DNA from: a virus
DNA length: 58,385 nt
Virus record (IMG/VR): IMGVR_UViG_3300030294_000039
Location: 1-58,385 of that record
Direction: 5' to 3' (one strand)
Part shown: positions 8,518 to 16,715 of the stretch, piece by piece
Numbering within the stretch: position 1 is the first letter of the stretch
Layout: each line of letters starts with the position of its first letter
Notes under the pieces: generated by a model
The model's input: only the letters and a program-made list of their open reading frames with translations
Told to the model about the DNA's origin: nothing
Databases searched by the model: none
Made by a program: the position numbers and the translations under genes

Positions 8518-9267
8518 ATGAGAAATTTGAAGAGTTTTAACCAAATGTTTGAATATGCCACAGGTAATAAATTGAAAAATAGATGGACAAAAAATGATGT
8601 AATTATTGCATTATATTATGAAAAATTTGGATTGAGTAAAATTGGCATTGAAGATAGTAAAGTTGAAACCTTTGTGAATAAATATATTGGTTCAAATGAA
8701 CCGTCATTAAAGATGGAAGCACTAAATATAAGATATGCATTAGGAATAAAACATAATGAAGAACCAGAAGGATTATCAAGATATTCAAAAACTTGTATGG
8801 TAGTAGTAGATGAATATGATAGTTACACTGAATCAGAATTGAGAGAAATAGTAGAAGATATTATAGACAATACTACAGAAGAACAAATAGCTATAAATGT
8901 ATCACAGGCTGAAAATCAAAGAGAAGAAGTTCTTAAAAGAAGAGAAGCAAAAAGAAAAGAAAAAGAACTTAATCCAAGTAGAAGAAGAGGAAGACCAAGT
9001 CTTAGTGATGTTGAGATGAAACCTATGCCTAATGATGATTCAACTGATTCATATGGTAGACCAATATCTAAACTTGATAATATACAAACAGATGAACAAT
9101 CATTTGTTCAAGTTGGAGATGTACTTAATCATATTAAATTTGGTAGAGGTGAAGTAATGTCAGTAAATGGTAATTTGATTGAATTGGATTTCTTTGAAAA
9201 TGATTTAGGATTAAAAAAAGTAGTATTTAAACCTGAATTATTTAAATGGACACCTGATTCATTCTAA
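8518..9267 (+). CDS. Protein with PcrA/UvrD-type C-terminal tudor-like domain (paralogue 2)
   Basis: 249 residues, clearly paralogous to the 3344-4120 product over its N-terminal domain (WTKNDVIIALYYEKFGL, SLKMEALNIRY, PEGLSRYSK) and C-terminal domain (VGDVLNHIKFGRGEV, then short strands ending FKPELF). The C-terminal module matches the RNA-polymerase-binding tudor-like domain of PcrA/UvrD, without any helicase. The linker contains RRRGRPS, an AT-hook-like core (GRP). The first residues, MRNLKSFNQMFE, resemble the tag-A N-terminus, but there is no C-terminal tag. Transcription control is inferred. Confidence 0.6.
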   Translation: MRNLKSFNQMFEYATGNKLKNRWTKNDVIIALYYEKFGLSKIGIEDSKVETFVNKYIGSNEPSLKMEALNIRYALGIKHNEEPEGLSRYSKTCMVVVDEYDSYTESELREIVEDIIDNTTEEQIAINVSQAENQREEVLKRREAKRKEKELNPSRRRGRPSLSDVEMKPMPNDDSTDSYGRPISKLDNIQTDEQSFVQVGDVLNHIKFGRGEVMSVNGNLIELDFFENDLGLKKVVFKPELFKWTPDSF

Positions 9268-9322
9268 ATGAACCTTTAAAAATAAATATATAAATAAAAA
9301 TTCAAAAAACAAAAGAATTATT

Positions 9323-10657
9323 ATGACGCAAATAATCAAACTAAACAATCAACCTGAAAACTTAATCAGTCAATTAAAAGACAAAGAATTATTAATATAT
9401 GAAGATATTCAAGGCTCTCAAATATTTGTAAAATGGGATGGTACAAAATTCTTAATAAGACCAAAATCAATTAGTAACACAGATCTAAATTTTGTAGATC
9501 TGGCTATTCAAAAGTATTATAATAATGTATTTCAATATATTTATACCCTTCCCGATTTTGTAACTAATTTACTATCAAAGAATTGGTGGTTCTGTTTTGA
9601 GTATTTTCCAGATAATCAACCAGGTAACATAGAATATAAAAAAATTCCAAAGAACAATCTAATTTTAACTTGTATAGTTAAAGGTACAAAATATAAATAT
9701 AATTATAATGAGATATTAGAATACTCTAAATTATTTAATGTAGATTCTTTACCAGTGATATTTAAAGGTAAATTGAACGATAAACAGTTAGAAGTGATAA
9801 ACTTGTTCTTACATACATCAGAAGAAGATTTGGAGTATGTTTATGGTGAGTCTAACTTTGCATATTTTTTCTATAAGATATTAAATCCTCAATTAAATAA
9901 TTCATTTTTAATGGATGGCTTCAATGACAATTTGGAAAAAATAATAGTTAGAATAAATGGTGATGATGAATTTTCATTTGAGATATTAAATCCATCTTAT
10001 GAAAGAATGAATCTTGATAGTAAAACAGATTACTTAGAAAATTATTCATTAATATTGCTAAATTTTTTAGAATTCATACAACTAATAAGTTTTGAGAAAG
10101 TTAAGCTTAAAGAAATAACAAAAGAAGAATTATATATTGAATTAATTTCAGCTATATTTAATGATTATGTTGAAAATATTACTAAAGAAATAAAGGATTG
10201 GAATTTAGCTATTCCTACATTTTTCTCAGAAGATAAATTTAAAATTAATACATTTTTGTTGAAAAATGATAAAACTATTGATTATATAAAATCTGATGAT
10301 AAAATTGAGTATATTTTTAAACTTATTTTGAGTTCATTTAATAAGAAATTGAAGAAGCCTATTGGCATTTTTAATGATAAAACACTAGAATTGTTTAATA
10401 GTGACGTAGATAAAATATCTATTTATTTAGATAATATATTAAAAGTAAATCGTGAATATTTACTTAAAAATAATGATTTGTTGAATTTTAAGGATTATTT
10501 CAATGTTAATTTCAACACTGATTATAATGATATGATTTATCCAGATGTTTCAAAATTAGGTGCAGAAATACCATCAGGAGGAGAAAAAAAGAAAGAAAAT
10601 CCAAAAGACACATTAAAAGGTGGTATACCAATTGATTTAAAGAAAGGTAAATTCTAA
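9323..10657 (+). CDS. Possible nucleotidyltransferase/RNA-ligase-like protein
   Basis: A 444-residue protein with FVKWDGTKFLIRPKS at about residues 38-52, which resembles motif I (K-x-D-G) of covalent nucleotidyltransferases (ligases and capping enzymes). WWFCFEYFPDNQPGN (around 94) and NNLILTCIVKG (around 117) would be the later ligase-type strands. The C-terminal half is helical, and the tail is Gly/Lys-rich (GGEKKKENPKDT). If the motif is genuine, Lys39 would be the nucleophile. The match is short, so a non-enzymatic role remains possible. Its stop overlaps the convergent endonuclease relic. Confidence 0.4.
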   Translation: MTQIIKLNNQPENLISQLKDKELLIYEDIQGSQIFVKWDGTKFLIRPKSISNTDLNFVDLAIQKYYNNVFQYIYTLPDFVTNLLSKNWWFCFEYFPDNQPGNIEYKKIPKNNLILTCIVKGTKYKYNYNEILEYSKLFNVDSLPVIFKGKLNDKQLEVINLFLHTSEEDLEYVYGESNFAYFFYKILNPQLNNSFLMDGFNDNLEKIIVRINGDDEFSFEILNPSYERMNLDSKTDYLENYSLILLNFLEFIQLISFEKVKLKEITKEELYIELISAIFNDYVENITKEIKDWNLAIPTFFSEDKFKINTFLLKNDKTIDYIKSDDKIEYIFKLILSSFNKKLKKPIGIFNDKTLELFNSDVDKISIYLDNILKVNREYLLKNNDLLNFKDYFNVNFNTDYNDMIYPDVSKLGAEIPSGGEKKKENPKDTLKGGIPIDLKKGKF

Positions 10658-11651
10658 TTTATAATAGACAATAATTCAGAATAATCTTTGTTTATAACAA
10701 ATATAAAATTAAAGCCATTATTTATAGTGGCTTCTTTTTTAGCTTCATTTTTTTCTTTTTCAAGTTCGTAAGTATAACTACTTTTAATTTCAACTATCAA
10801 ATTATAATTAGGTAAATAAAAATCAGGATAATATTTTTTATTTTTATTATCAAAAATATAATCAATATATTTAGCATTTTCTATTTTATAATCATCACTA
10901 AAATTAATAAGAAAGTCTAACTCATAAGTTCCTCTATATAAATATTGCTTATATTCTTTTAATTGAAATGCTGATTTTTGAGACTTTTTAAAAATTTCAT
11001 AATTTTGTATAGGATATTCTACGCCATATCGTTCTAAATTTATATTTTTAATTTTTTCTTTAATTTCATAATTTTGTATAGGATATTCTACGCCATAATC
11101 AGCAAGACTTTTTTTATTTTCTTATTTTTTATTTCTTGATTTTGTGAATTATGTTCAACCCCATATCGTTCTAAATTTGTTTTCTTACTTTTTTCATTAA
11201 TTTCATAATTTTGTAAAGCACACACCGTGCCATATTTTTTAAAATTTGTTTTTTTAATTTTTTTATAAAATTCAATATTTTGTGTTGGATATTCTACACC
11301 ATATTTTTCTAAATTTGTTTTTTTGCATTTTTCATTATATTCTTTTGTTTTTGAATAATTATAGACACCATATTTATTTAACATTATTATTTTAACTTTT
11401 TCTTGACCACACGCACTTGAGCATGAATAGAAATTGCATTTTATGAAACTTTTATAATAAAATCTATATTCCATTATTTTTTCATTACCACATACATCAC
11501 ATTTAACAACAATTTTTTGACTACTACCTTTAGATAAATCTTCTGTATTTATTTCAATGATATCTTTTAATTTGCACTTATATCCTTTTAATATTAACTC
11601 ATAAATATTTTTTTTATTGACTTTAATTATAATTTTATTAGTTAATATCAT
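10654..11651 (-). pseudogene. Frameshifted homing endonuclease (PD-(D/E)xK type)
   Basis: The first part (11651-11088) has a Cys4 zinc-finger-like region (CDVCGN ... CNFYSCSSAC) and repeats of the form KKTNLEKYGVEYPTQN, common in phage homing endonucleases. The frame then breaks at an A-run near 11105. Adding one A restores further repeats and a nuclease core YYPDFYLP...LIVEIKSSYTYE, ending at TAG 10654-10656. So either the gene is inactivated by a one-base homopolymer deletion, or this is a sequencing error. It would cut DNA to spread itself. It follows a ribbon-helix-helix gene with a 4-base overlap. Confidence 0.75.
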
Positions 11652-11830
11652 AATATTATCATTTTTTTCTGAAGTTCTTCTTTGATTGTAGAACTTTTAC
11701 ATAATTCAGATATTATACAATTCTCTAAGAATTTAGAACGGTTAGAAACTGTGTTATTTATAGTTTCTAATAATTCAGGATTTAATGATATTGATATTAT
11801 AATTTTTTTATTCTTAACTTTCATAATCAT
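11648..11830 (-). CDS. Ribbon-helix-helix-like small protein
   Basis: 60 residues: a basic strand (KNKKIIISISLNPELLETI) followed by helices (NRSKFLENCIISELC), in the pattern of CopG/MetJ DNA-binding proteins. Its ATGA overlap with the endonuclease gene suggests it controls or accompanies that element. Confidence 0.55.
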   Translation of the reverse strand: MIMKVKNKKIIISISLNPELLETINNTVSNRSKFLENCIISELCKSSTIKEELQKKMIIL

Positions 11831-11970
11831 TTAGTATTTTTATTGTATATATTAATAAAATAAAGTCTAAAAATGCTAATAAAATAGCATTTTTTGTTAA
11901 AGTTATAATATTCAGAACATTAATAAAATAAACTTTTTTGAATTTTATTTATATTAGAATAAAAAATATA

Positions 11971-12129
11971 ATGCGTAAAAAAGTGTCTGATGAAAATAAA
12001 AGAAAGCATGTTTCATTCTCAATTGATCCAGAAGTTTATGAATTATGGAAGAAATATTGTGAAGATAATGATATTGAGAATTATTCTGAATATATTGAGA
12101 AAATTATAGTTGAAAAAATGAAAAAATGA
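11971..12129 (+). CDS. CopG-type ribbon-helix-helix protein
   Basis: The start at 11971 (MRKKVSDENKRKHVSFSID) is preferred to an ATG 11 codons upstream, which lacks a plausible leader. The HVSFSIDPEVYELWKKYCE strand-helix and the second helix (NYSEYIEKIIVEKMK) fit the ribbon-helix-helix fold. It would act as a dimeric DNA-binding regulator. It is followed by the 12126 gene with an ATGA overlap. Confidence 0.65.
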   Translation: MRKKVSDENKRKHVSFSIDPEVYELWKKYCEDNDIENYSEYIEKIIVEKMKK

Positions 12130-12404
12130 AAATAGAAGAATTAAAAATTAACCAAACAATAAAATACAAAAAAGAAATACCAGATGTTTTATCAATAGAT
12201 AAAGAATATATTATTACATATAGTAGTTATCTTGGTACTGATATTGTGTCTATTAATAGGAAAAAACGAAAATCTATGAATATTATTGCAATAAAATGTG
12301 ATGATGACGAAATTCATGATTTTTTTCAGAATGAATTTGAAGAATATTTTTATACTGAAAAAGATTATAGGAAAGAGAAAATAATTAAATTGAATTATAT
12401 TTAA
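12126..12404 (+). CDS. Hypothetical small beta-rich protein with tag-B C-terminus
   Basis: 92 residues of short beta strands (EYIITYSS, TDIVSI), then HDFF.NEFEEYF and a C-terminal YRKEKIIKLNYI that fits tag-B well. Its outline (strands, an acidic FF segment, then R-K-x-K-I-x-x-L) is shared with the 52333 protein. It is coupled to the ribbon-helix-helix gene upstream. Function unknown. Confidence 0.6.
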   Translation: MKIEELKINQTIKYKKEIPDVLSIDKEYIITYSSYLGTDIVSINRKKRKSMNIIAIKCDDDEIHDFFQNEFEEYFYTEKDYRKEKIIKLNYI

Positions 12405-12421
12405 TTTAGTATTATCATATA

Positions 12422-12462
12422 AAAATGCACCATTATCAATAGTATCGATAATGGTGCATTTT
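12422..12462. terminator. Bidirectional terminator between convergent genes
   Basis: A 16-bp perfect stem (AAAATGCACCATTATC / GATAATGGTGCATTTT) lies between the forward 12126 gene and the reverse 12461 gene. Confidence 0.85.
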
Positions 12463-12787
12463 ATATGTTAAATTTATTTGTTATTATTCTAATTTCTGAT
12501 ATAAATCTATATGCAAGCCAGTCCTCTAAAATTGCGCCAGTTTCAATATCTTTAACATCAACACAAAAATCATCAATATCTTCTATTGTTAAGTATTGAT
12601 GCTCAATCATAATAGTTTCTTTTTGGTGCTCACTATCTTCATTATAAATTCTTAATACTAAGTATTTTTTACCTTTTTGTGGTTCACTATACATATTATC
12701 ATATCCACCATGAATACAAGTGACTTCATCTCCTAATGAGAAATATATATCATTATAATGTTCGAATATTTTAAAGTCTTTTATCAT
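12461..12787 (-). CDS. Tag-A family protein with KYxVLxIY domain
   Basis: N-terminus MIKDFKIFEHYN and C-terminus ITNKFNI are tag-A ends. The middle has GDEVTCIHGGY, GKKYLVLRIYNE, DFCVDVKDIETG and WLAYRFISEIRI. The same module forms the N-terminal half of the 50425 protein, evidence of domain shuffling in the family. It is last in its reverse operon yet keeps the C-terminal tag, so the tag is not there merely to start a next gene. Confidence 0.7.
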   Translation of the reverse strand: MIKDFKIFEHYNDIYFSLGDEVTCIHGGYDNMYSEPQKGKKYLVLRIYNEDSEHQKETIMIEHQYLTIEDIDDFCVDVKDIETGAILEDWLAYRFISEIRIITNKFNI

Positions 12788-13275
12788 AAGTTAAATTTGT
12801 TTGCTGTTTTATTCAATTTAAATTCTTCGAATTCTTCTGGTGTTAATACTCCAGTTGTTTTAAATATTACATATCCTTCGTTTTTTAAATCTTCTGTGAA
12901 ATCTTTAATTTGATAATTTGGATAATAAAATACTTCAGACCAATCTTCATTACCTTCATCTGTATATTCACCTTCATCACTAAAATAATATCCTATTGTA
13001 ATACCAGGTGATTCACTCATAAATCCAAGTTGAGAAATATCACTAAATAATACTATTGATGAATTTGATACAATATCATCAAACAAATTTAAATAATCAC
13101 TTTCAACTTCATAATCAGAGTTATTAATTTCTTCTTTTCCTTCTTCTGTTAATGATATTTTTAAATTACCATTTTCTAATCTTTTCAATGTTAAATATTC
13201 ACCATTTCTTAATTCACTATCATCAAGTGATATCATATTTTCGTTTACATTAAATTTATTAAATTTTGTTATCAT
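12784..13275 (-). CDS. Tag-A family protein, 163 aa
   Basis: The N-terminus MITKFNKFNVNEN is a divergent tag, while the C-terminus KTANKFNL is typical. The middle is acidic (SDEGEYTDEGNEDW) and beta-rich with no recognised domain. It overlaps both neighbours by ATGA, continuing the coupled chain. Confidence 0.65.
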   Translation of the reverse strand: MITKFNKFNVNENMISLDDSELRNGEYLTLKRLENGNLKISLTEEGKEEINNSDYEVESDYLNLFDDIVSNSSIVLFSDISQLGFMSESPGITIGYYFSDEGEYTDEGNEDWSEVFYYPNYQIKDFTEDLKNEGYVIFKTTGVLTPEEFEEFKLNKTANKFNL

Positions 13276-13373
13276 ATATTAAATTTTTTTGTATCAAAAT
13301 GTAGTTTCATTTTTTCTATGAAATCAGACATTACAATTTTTGGATTTTTCTTTATTTCTTCTAGATATATATT
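13272..13373 (-). pseudogene. C-terminal fragment of a tag-A gene interrupted by an IS element
   Basis: This reverse-strand piece encodes the end of a protein finishing FDTKKFNI, a tag-A C-terminus, with its stop overlapping the ATG of the 12784-13275 gene. It lacks a start. Removing the IS (13374-14299) and one ATT target copy joins it in frame to the fragment at 14300-15355 (junction reading SESYNIYLEEIKK). The two pieces are therefore one gene broken by transposition. Confidence 0.85.
13371..13373. repeat. IS target-site duplication, left copy (ATT)
   Basis: ATT directly abuts the left inverted repeat and is repeated at 14300-14302. Deleting the IS plus one copy restores the reading frame of the split gene. 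Confidence 0.85.
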
Positions 13374-13393
13374 GAAGTCGTCTTGACTTTTTG
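13374..13393. repeat. IS left inverted repeat
   Basis: GAAGTCGTCTTGACTTTTTG pairs with the right end at 14280-14299 with one mismatch. Confidence 0.9.
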
Positions 13394-13431
13394 AGGAGGG
13401 AAACAATATTTAAAAGAAGGGAACGTTTTGT

Positions 13432-14295
13432 ATGCGACAAAACAACAATAACATTCCCTTCATGGTGCACCAAGTACTTGACAAAGATACAATAAGAATT
13501 GAAATACTGCCTCATTTATCGGTAGCAAAAAGAGGTTTTAAGACCACAAGTTGTCTGATTGAAGTAGTAAATAGCATTTTATATAAGCTGAAAACAGGCT
13601 GTCAATGGTATCTGTTGCCAGTAAGAAGTTTGTTCTCAGATGTAGTCTTAAGCCATAAAACCATTTTTGGTCATTTTCGCAAATGGTGTAAGAGTGGTGA
13701 GTGGGAATACTGTTGGACGAAAATACTGGAAAAATACAAGTCGTTCTTGGATTTATCTAGTGCCGACTTGGATGGTAGTCATGCCACAGCACTTCGCGGA
13801 GGCGAAGAAGTGGCTTATCAGGGTAGGAAGAAAAGGAAAACGACAAATTCTTTGTTTCTTTCTGACCGACAGGGTTTACCTTTAGCTTTATCAAATCCAA
13901 TTGCAGGTAACCATAATGATTTATATGCAATTGAGAAATCCTCAGAAGAACTATTTTCAACTTTAGGGGAGGCAAAGATTAGTACAGATGGTCTTTTTAT
14001 TAATGCTGATTCTGGTTTTGATTCAAAAAACTTTCGATCGATTTGTGAAAAATGGGGAGTAATTCCCAATGTTGCTTTCAACTATCGCAATGGTGAAAAC
14101 AAAGATGAGTATTTATTAGATGATTTACTTTACAAACAAAGATACGTCATTGAAAGAACAAATGCTTGGATGGACAGTTTCAGATCGCTGCTTAATAGAT
14201 TTGATTATACGGTTTCAAGCTGGAAAAGCTTCAATTACATAGCTTTTATGATTATATTATTCAAGAAAATTAAAACTAACAAAAAGTCAAGATGA
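13432..14295 (+). CDS. IS5-family transposase
   Basis: The 287-residue protein has an N-terminal helix-turn-helix region (about residues 20-90: CQWYLLPV, TIFGHFRKW) and a DDE catalytic core. Asp is in DLDGSHA (around 112), Asp in NADSGFD (around 193), and Glu in YVIERTNAWMD (around 239). It catalyses cut-and-paste transposition of the surrounding 926-bp element. The stop lies inside the right inverted repeat, as is common in compact IS elements. Length and motifs suggest it is intact. Confidence 0.93.
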   Translation: MRQNNNNIPFMVHQVLDKDTIRIEILPHLSVAKRGFKTTSCLIEVVNSILYKLKTGCQWYLLPVRSLFSDVVLSHKTIFGHFRKWCKSGEWEYCWTKILEKYKSFLDLSSADLDGSHATALRGGEEVAYQGRKKRKTTNSLFLSDRQGLPLALSNPIAGNHNDLYAIEKSSEELFSTLGEAKISTDGLFINADSGFDSKNFRSICEKWGVIPNVAFNYRNGENKDEYLLDDLLYKQRYVIERTNAWMDSFRSLLNRFDYTVSSWKSFNYIAFMIILFKKIKTNKKSR

Positions 14296-14299
14296 CTTC
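14280..14299. repeat. IS right inverted repeat
   Basis: CAAAAAGTCAAGATGACTTC is the reverse complement of the left end except for one base. ATT (14300-14302) follows as the second target copy. Confidence 0.9.
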
Positions 14300-15355
14300 A
14301 TTATATGATTCACTTATATCATCTCCTGAAACACCATCATTATTATATTCTGATATTTTATCAGATAATCTTTCATTGAAAGTTTCATTTAGATCTTTTG
14401 TGCTTCCATTGTAACCATAGTAAGGTTGTGAATAATCAATGACATCATCTTGATAACTATCATCATATTTTTTTATGATAAATTTAGCTTTATATGCATC
14501 AGTTTTTGTGTCAAATTTTAACCATAACATTGGTTCTTTACTGTTGTTATAATTATTCCATTTTATAGAATCTCTTGATACTCCAAAAAACGAATATGCC
14601 TTACCAATTATATCACTCCAAGCTTCTGCTTCATCTGCTGCTTCATGTCCTGAGCGAATACAATCTAATAACATTCCTTTAAGTTCATCCATATCATATT
14701 CTTCTATTATATCAACTATATCAGAGTAATCAGAAATATTGTCAATATCTTCAATATCAATATCAATATTATTATTAATTAGTTCAAGAGTGAGTAATAC
14801 CTTAATTATATCTATATTTTCTTTATCCAAAGTCATGTTATCATTAATACTAAAACTTGAGTCGTTATATTGAAATAAATCATATGCGTCACCAGATAAC
14901 ATTGTTGAGATAAAATTATCTGATGTATTATCACCAATCTTAAAATAGTCAGAAAAAAAAGGAAAATCTTTAACAACTAGCCAATAATCATCATCATCTT
15001 TTACTATCTCTTTACATTTTAGATTTTCTCCATAATAATTCAACAACTCAACATTGTCTTCGATTGTTTCTTTCAAATCAATATTATCATCTTCTAATGT
15101 ATAAAAATCTCCTCTATAAAAATCAAATACCATTTTATCATCATTTTTGTTATTTGTATTTAAAAAAATGTTAGAAAAATTCCCTTTATATGAATCCATA
15201 TTAATATTACCATCTTTTGACCATTCAGTTAATGCATCAAATGAGTTTGCTTTTTCTATTTTCCAATTTTCATTTTCGAATAGTATTGTGAAATCTCTAT
15301 TAGATTGCTCTAAATTTGAATCATTTATTTCCTTGAAATAATATAAATGTTTCAT
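14300..15355 (-). pseudogene. N-terminal part of the IS-interrupted tag-A gene
   Basis: It starts MKHLYYFKEIN (tag-A N-terminus) and runs about 350 residues to SESYN before entering the IS, where a few junk codons follow. The middle is acidic, rich in Asp/Asn, with no recognised domain. HEAADEAEAWSDIIGKAYSFFG is a notable helix. With the 13272-13373 fragment the original product would be about 384 residues, the second largest tag-A member in the window. Confidence 0.85.
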
Positions 15356-15356
15356 G

Positions 15357-15794
15357 TTATATGTTGTATTTTTTTGTTGTTTTATATATTTCTATTCCAC
15401 CAACCTGATAAATACAATTTAATAAATAAGAAATACTATCTACATCACCAATGAATCCTGGATTTGAATCGTCATCAAGATTATTTATTGGAAATCCTTC
15501 AATAAATAATGATTCATCTAATCCTCCTGATTGCGCACCACTATTCCAAATTGTATATCTTACACCAAATATTTTAACTAATGCATAAGCACCTTGATAT
15601 AAATCATGCACCCTGATATCATCAATTTTTAATATGTTATCATTGTATAATTGAGATATTATTTCAGTTAAACTCTCTTGTAAATAATAAATCAATGTTG
15701 ATTCTTCACTGTCATCGTCAGGATTGTCTTTAACATATTTCCAATTAATATGTCTGTTCAATTCACCTGATTCATATATTTTTAAGTGTTTCAT
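15357..15794 (-). CDS. Tag-A family protein (paralogue pair, member 1)
   Basis: N-terminus MKHLKIYESGE and C-terminus TTKKYNI, a Phe-to-Tyr variant of the tag. The whole protein is paralogous to the next gene upstream (15799): both contain NPDDDS, a D-L-x-Q-G-A-Y-A segment, FPINN(L/M)D and GGIEIY. The pair is a recent tandem duplication within the cassette array. Function unknown. Confidence 0.72.
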   Translation of the reverse strand: MKHLKIYESGELNRHINWKYVKDNPDDDSEESTLIYYLQESLTEIISQLYNDNILKIDDIRVHDLYQGAYALVKIFGVRYTIWNSGAQSGGLDESLFIEGFPINNLDDDSNPGFIGDVDSISYLLNCIYQVGGIEIYKTTKKYNI

Positions 15795-15798
15795 ATTT

Positions 15799-16230
15799 TT
15801 ATATGTTAAATTTTTTTGAAGAAAGATATATTTCTATACCACCAGATTTATAAATATCATTTAATAAATCTGATATTTCTTCAACATCTCCTTTATAGCC
15901 AGGTATTTCATCTTCATCCATATTATTTATAGGAAATTTTCCAATGTATAAATAATCTAATGAATATATTTCACTTATTCTATAGTTTTTGTTAAATATT
16001 CTAACTATAGCATAAGCGCCTTGAGATAAATCAAATCCTCTGATATTTATTATTTCTACTATATTATCATTATCTAATAAAGATACAACTTCTTCTATTT
16101 TATTTTGTAAATCTTTAATTAAACTAGCTTCATCACTATCATCATCAGGATTGTTTTTGACATAATTCCAATCAATATCTTTACTCCATTCACCAGTTTC
16201 ATAGATTTTATATGATTTTATGTGTTTCAT
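15799..16230 (-). CDS. Tag-A family protein (paralogue pair, member 2)
   Basis: N-terminus MKHIKSYKIYETG and C-terminus SSKKFNI. It aligns along its length with the 15357 product, sharing NPDDDSDEASLI, DLSQGAYAIVRIF, FPINNMDED and GGIEIY. It is first in a reverse chain running to 12461, preceded by a TATATATAA element. Confidence 0.72.
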   Translation of the reverse strand: MKHIKSYKIYETGEWSKDIDWNYVKNNPDDDSDEASLIKDLQNKIEEVVSLLDNDNIVEIINIRGFDLSQGAYAIVRIFNKNYRISEIYSLDYLYIGKFPINNMDEDEIPGYKGDVEEISDLLNDIYKSGGIEIYLSSKKFNI

Positions 16231-16244
16231 TAAAATATTTTTTA

Positions 16245-16260
16245 TTTATATATAAAAAAA
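16245..16260 (-). promoter_or_regulatory. Possible phage promoter element (TATATATAA class)
   Basis: On the reverse strand this reads TTTTTTTATATATAAA, about 15 bases upstream of the first gene of the reverse tag-A chain. Similar elements precede several late-type operons here. In AT-rich DNA the match could be chance. Confidence 0.3.
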
Positions 16261-16261
16261 C

Positions 16262-16292
16262 TTGCACAATAAAAAAATTTATATTATCTTTG
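16262..16292 (+). promoter_or_regulatory. Bacteroidota-type promoter upstream of the tRNA region
   Basis: TTG at 16262-16264 and TATCTTTG at 16285-16292 are 20 bases apart, a full -7 match. It could drive the 16412 gene and, by readthrough, the leader and tRNAs. Confidence 0.6.
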
Positions 16293-16360
16293 TATTGGTT
16301 TTTAATGTCTATTACTTGTTGTGAAACAAATGACGTTTAATTTTAATTTCATAATTAAAA

Positions 16361-16394
16361 AAACTCTCACTGATGAAAATTCAGTGAGAGTTTT
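16361..16394. terminator. Hairpin terminator or sRNA 3' end
   Basis: The 13-bp stem AAACTCTCACTGA / TCAGTGAGAGTTT is about 70 bases after the 16262-16292 promoter. The forward T-run is short, and the reverse strand has seven Ts. A short untranslated RNA of about 95 bases ending here is possible. Confidence 0.55.
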
Positions 16395-16411
16395 GAAAAA
16401 TTAAAAATATA

Positions 16412-16615
16412 ATGAAAGAGTTGATAGATGATAGTTTAGTTCCAGGTAGAGGATATTATTATTTACTAGATTGGAATGAATCTGATAGATGGGAAACAAT
16501 GTTCAGACTATTCGAAAAAACCAGACTGTGTGATTTAGAATTACATGAATACATACAGTTGCTTGAAATTGCAACAAAAAAAGATTTAGAAGCATTAAAA
16601 ATAGAAAAAACTTAA
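16412..16615 (+). CDS. Small hypothetical protein, 67 aa
   Basis: A helical, acidic 67-residue protein (GRGYYYLLDWNESDRWETM, then LHEYIQLLEIATKKDLEALK). No domain recognised. It lies between the early promoter and the Gln leader, so it may share their transcript. Confidence 0.6.
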   Translation: MKELIDDSLVPGRGYYYLLDWNESDRWETMFRLFEKTRLCDLELHEYIQLLEIATKKDLEALKIEKT

Positions 16616-16661
16616 TAAAATTATATTACTATATACATTACAATAAAAAATTAAAATTCTT

Positions 16662-16715
16662 ATGAATAACAATATCTCAAATATGATTCAGCAACAACAA
16701 CAAACTTACGTTTGA
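16662..16715 (+). CDS. Gln-rich leader peptide of the tRNA operon
   Basis: The 17-residue reading frame MNNNISNMIQQQQQTYV contains five consecutive Gln codons (CAG then four CAA, 16689-16703). Its TGA (16713-16715) overlaps the first stem of a set of alternative hairpins. The tRNA genes that follow all carry anticodons for CAA or CAG. This is the design of an attenuation leader: ribosome position reports the supply of charged Gln-tRNA. Coding is inferred from arrangement, not from homology. Confidence 0.6.
   Translation: MNNNISNMIQQQQQTYV

Larger units (their letters stand above)
13374..14299 (+). mobile_element. IS5-family insertion sequence, 926 bp
   Basis: The element is bounded by 20-bp inverted repeats matching at 19 of 20 positions and flanked by ATT direct repeats. 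The 3-bp A-N-T duplication suits the ISL2 group of the IS5 family. It carries one transposase gene. Its base composition is visibly richer in G and C than the surrounding phage DNA, so it probably came from the host. It splits a tag-A gene. Confidence 0.9.

Noticed and set aside
13667-14081. Open frames inside the transposase on both strands
   Set aside because: They are shadows of the IS5-family transposase, which has a complete DDE motif set.
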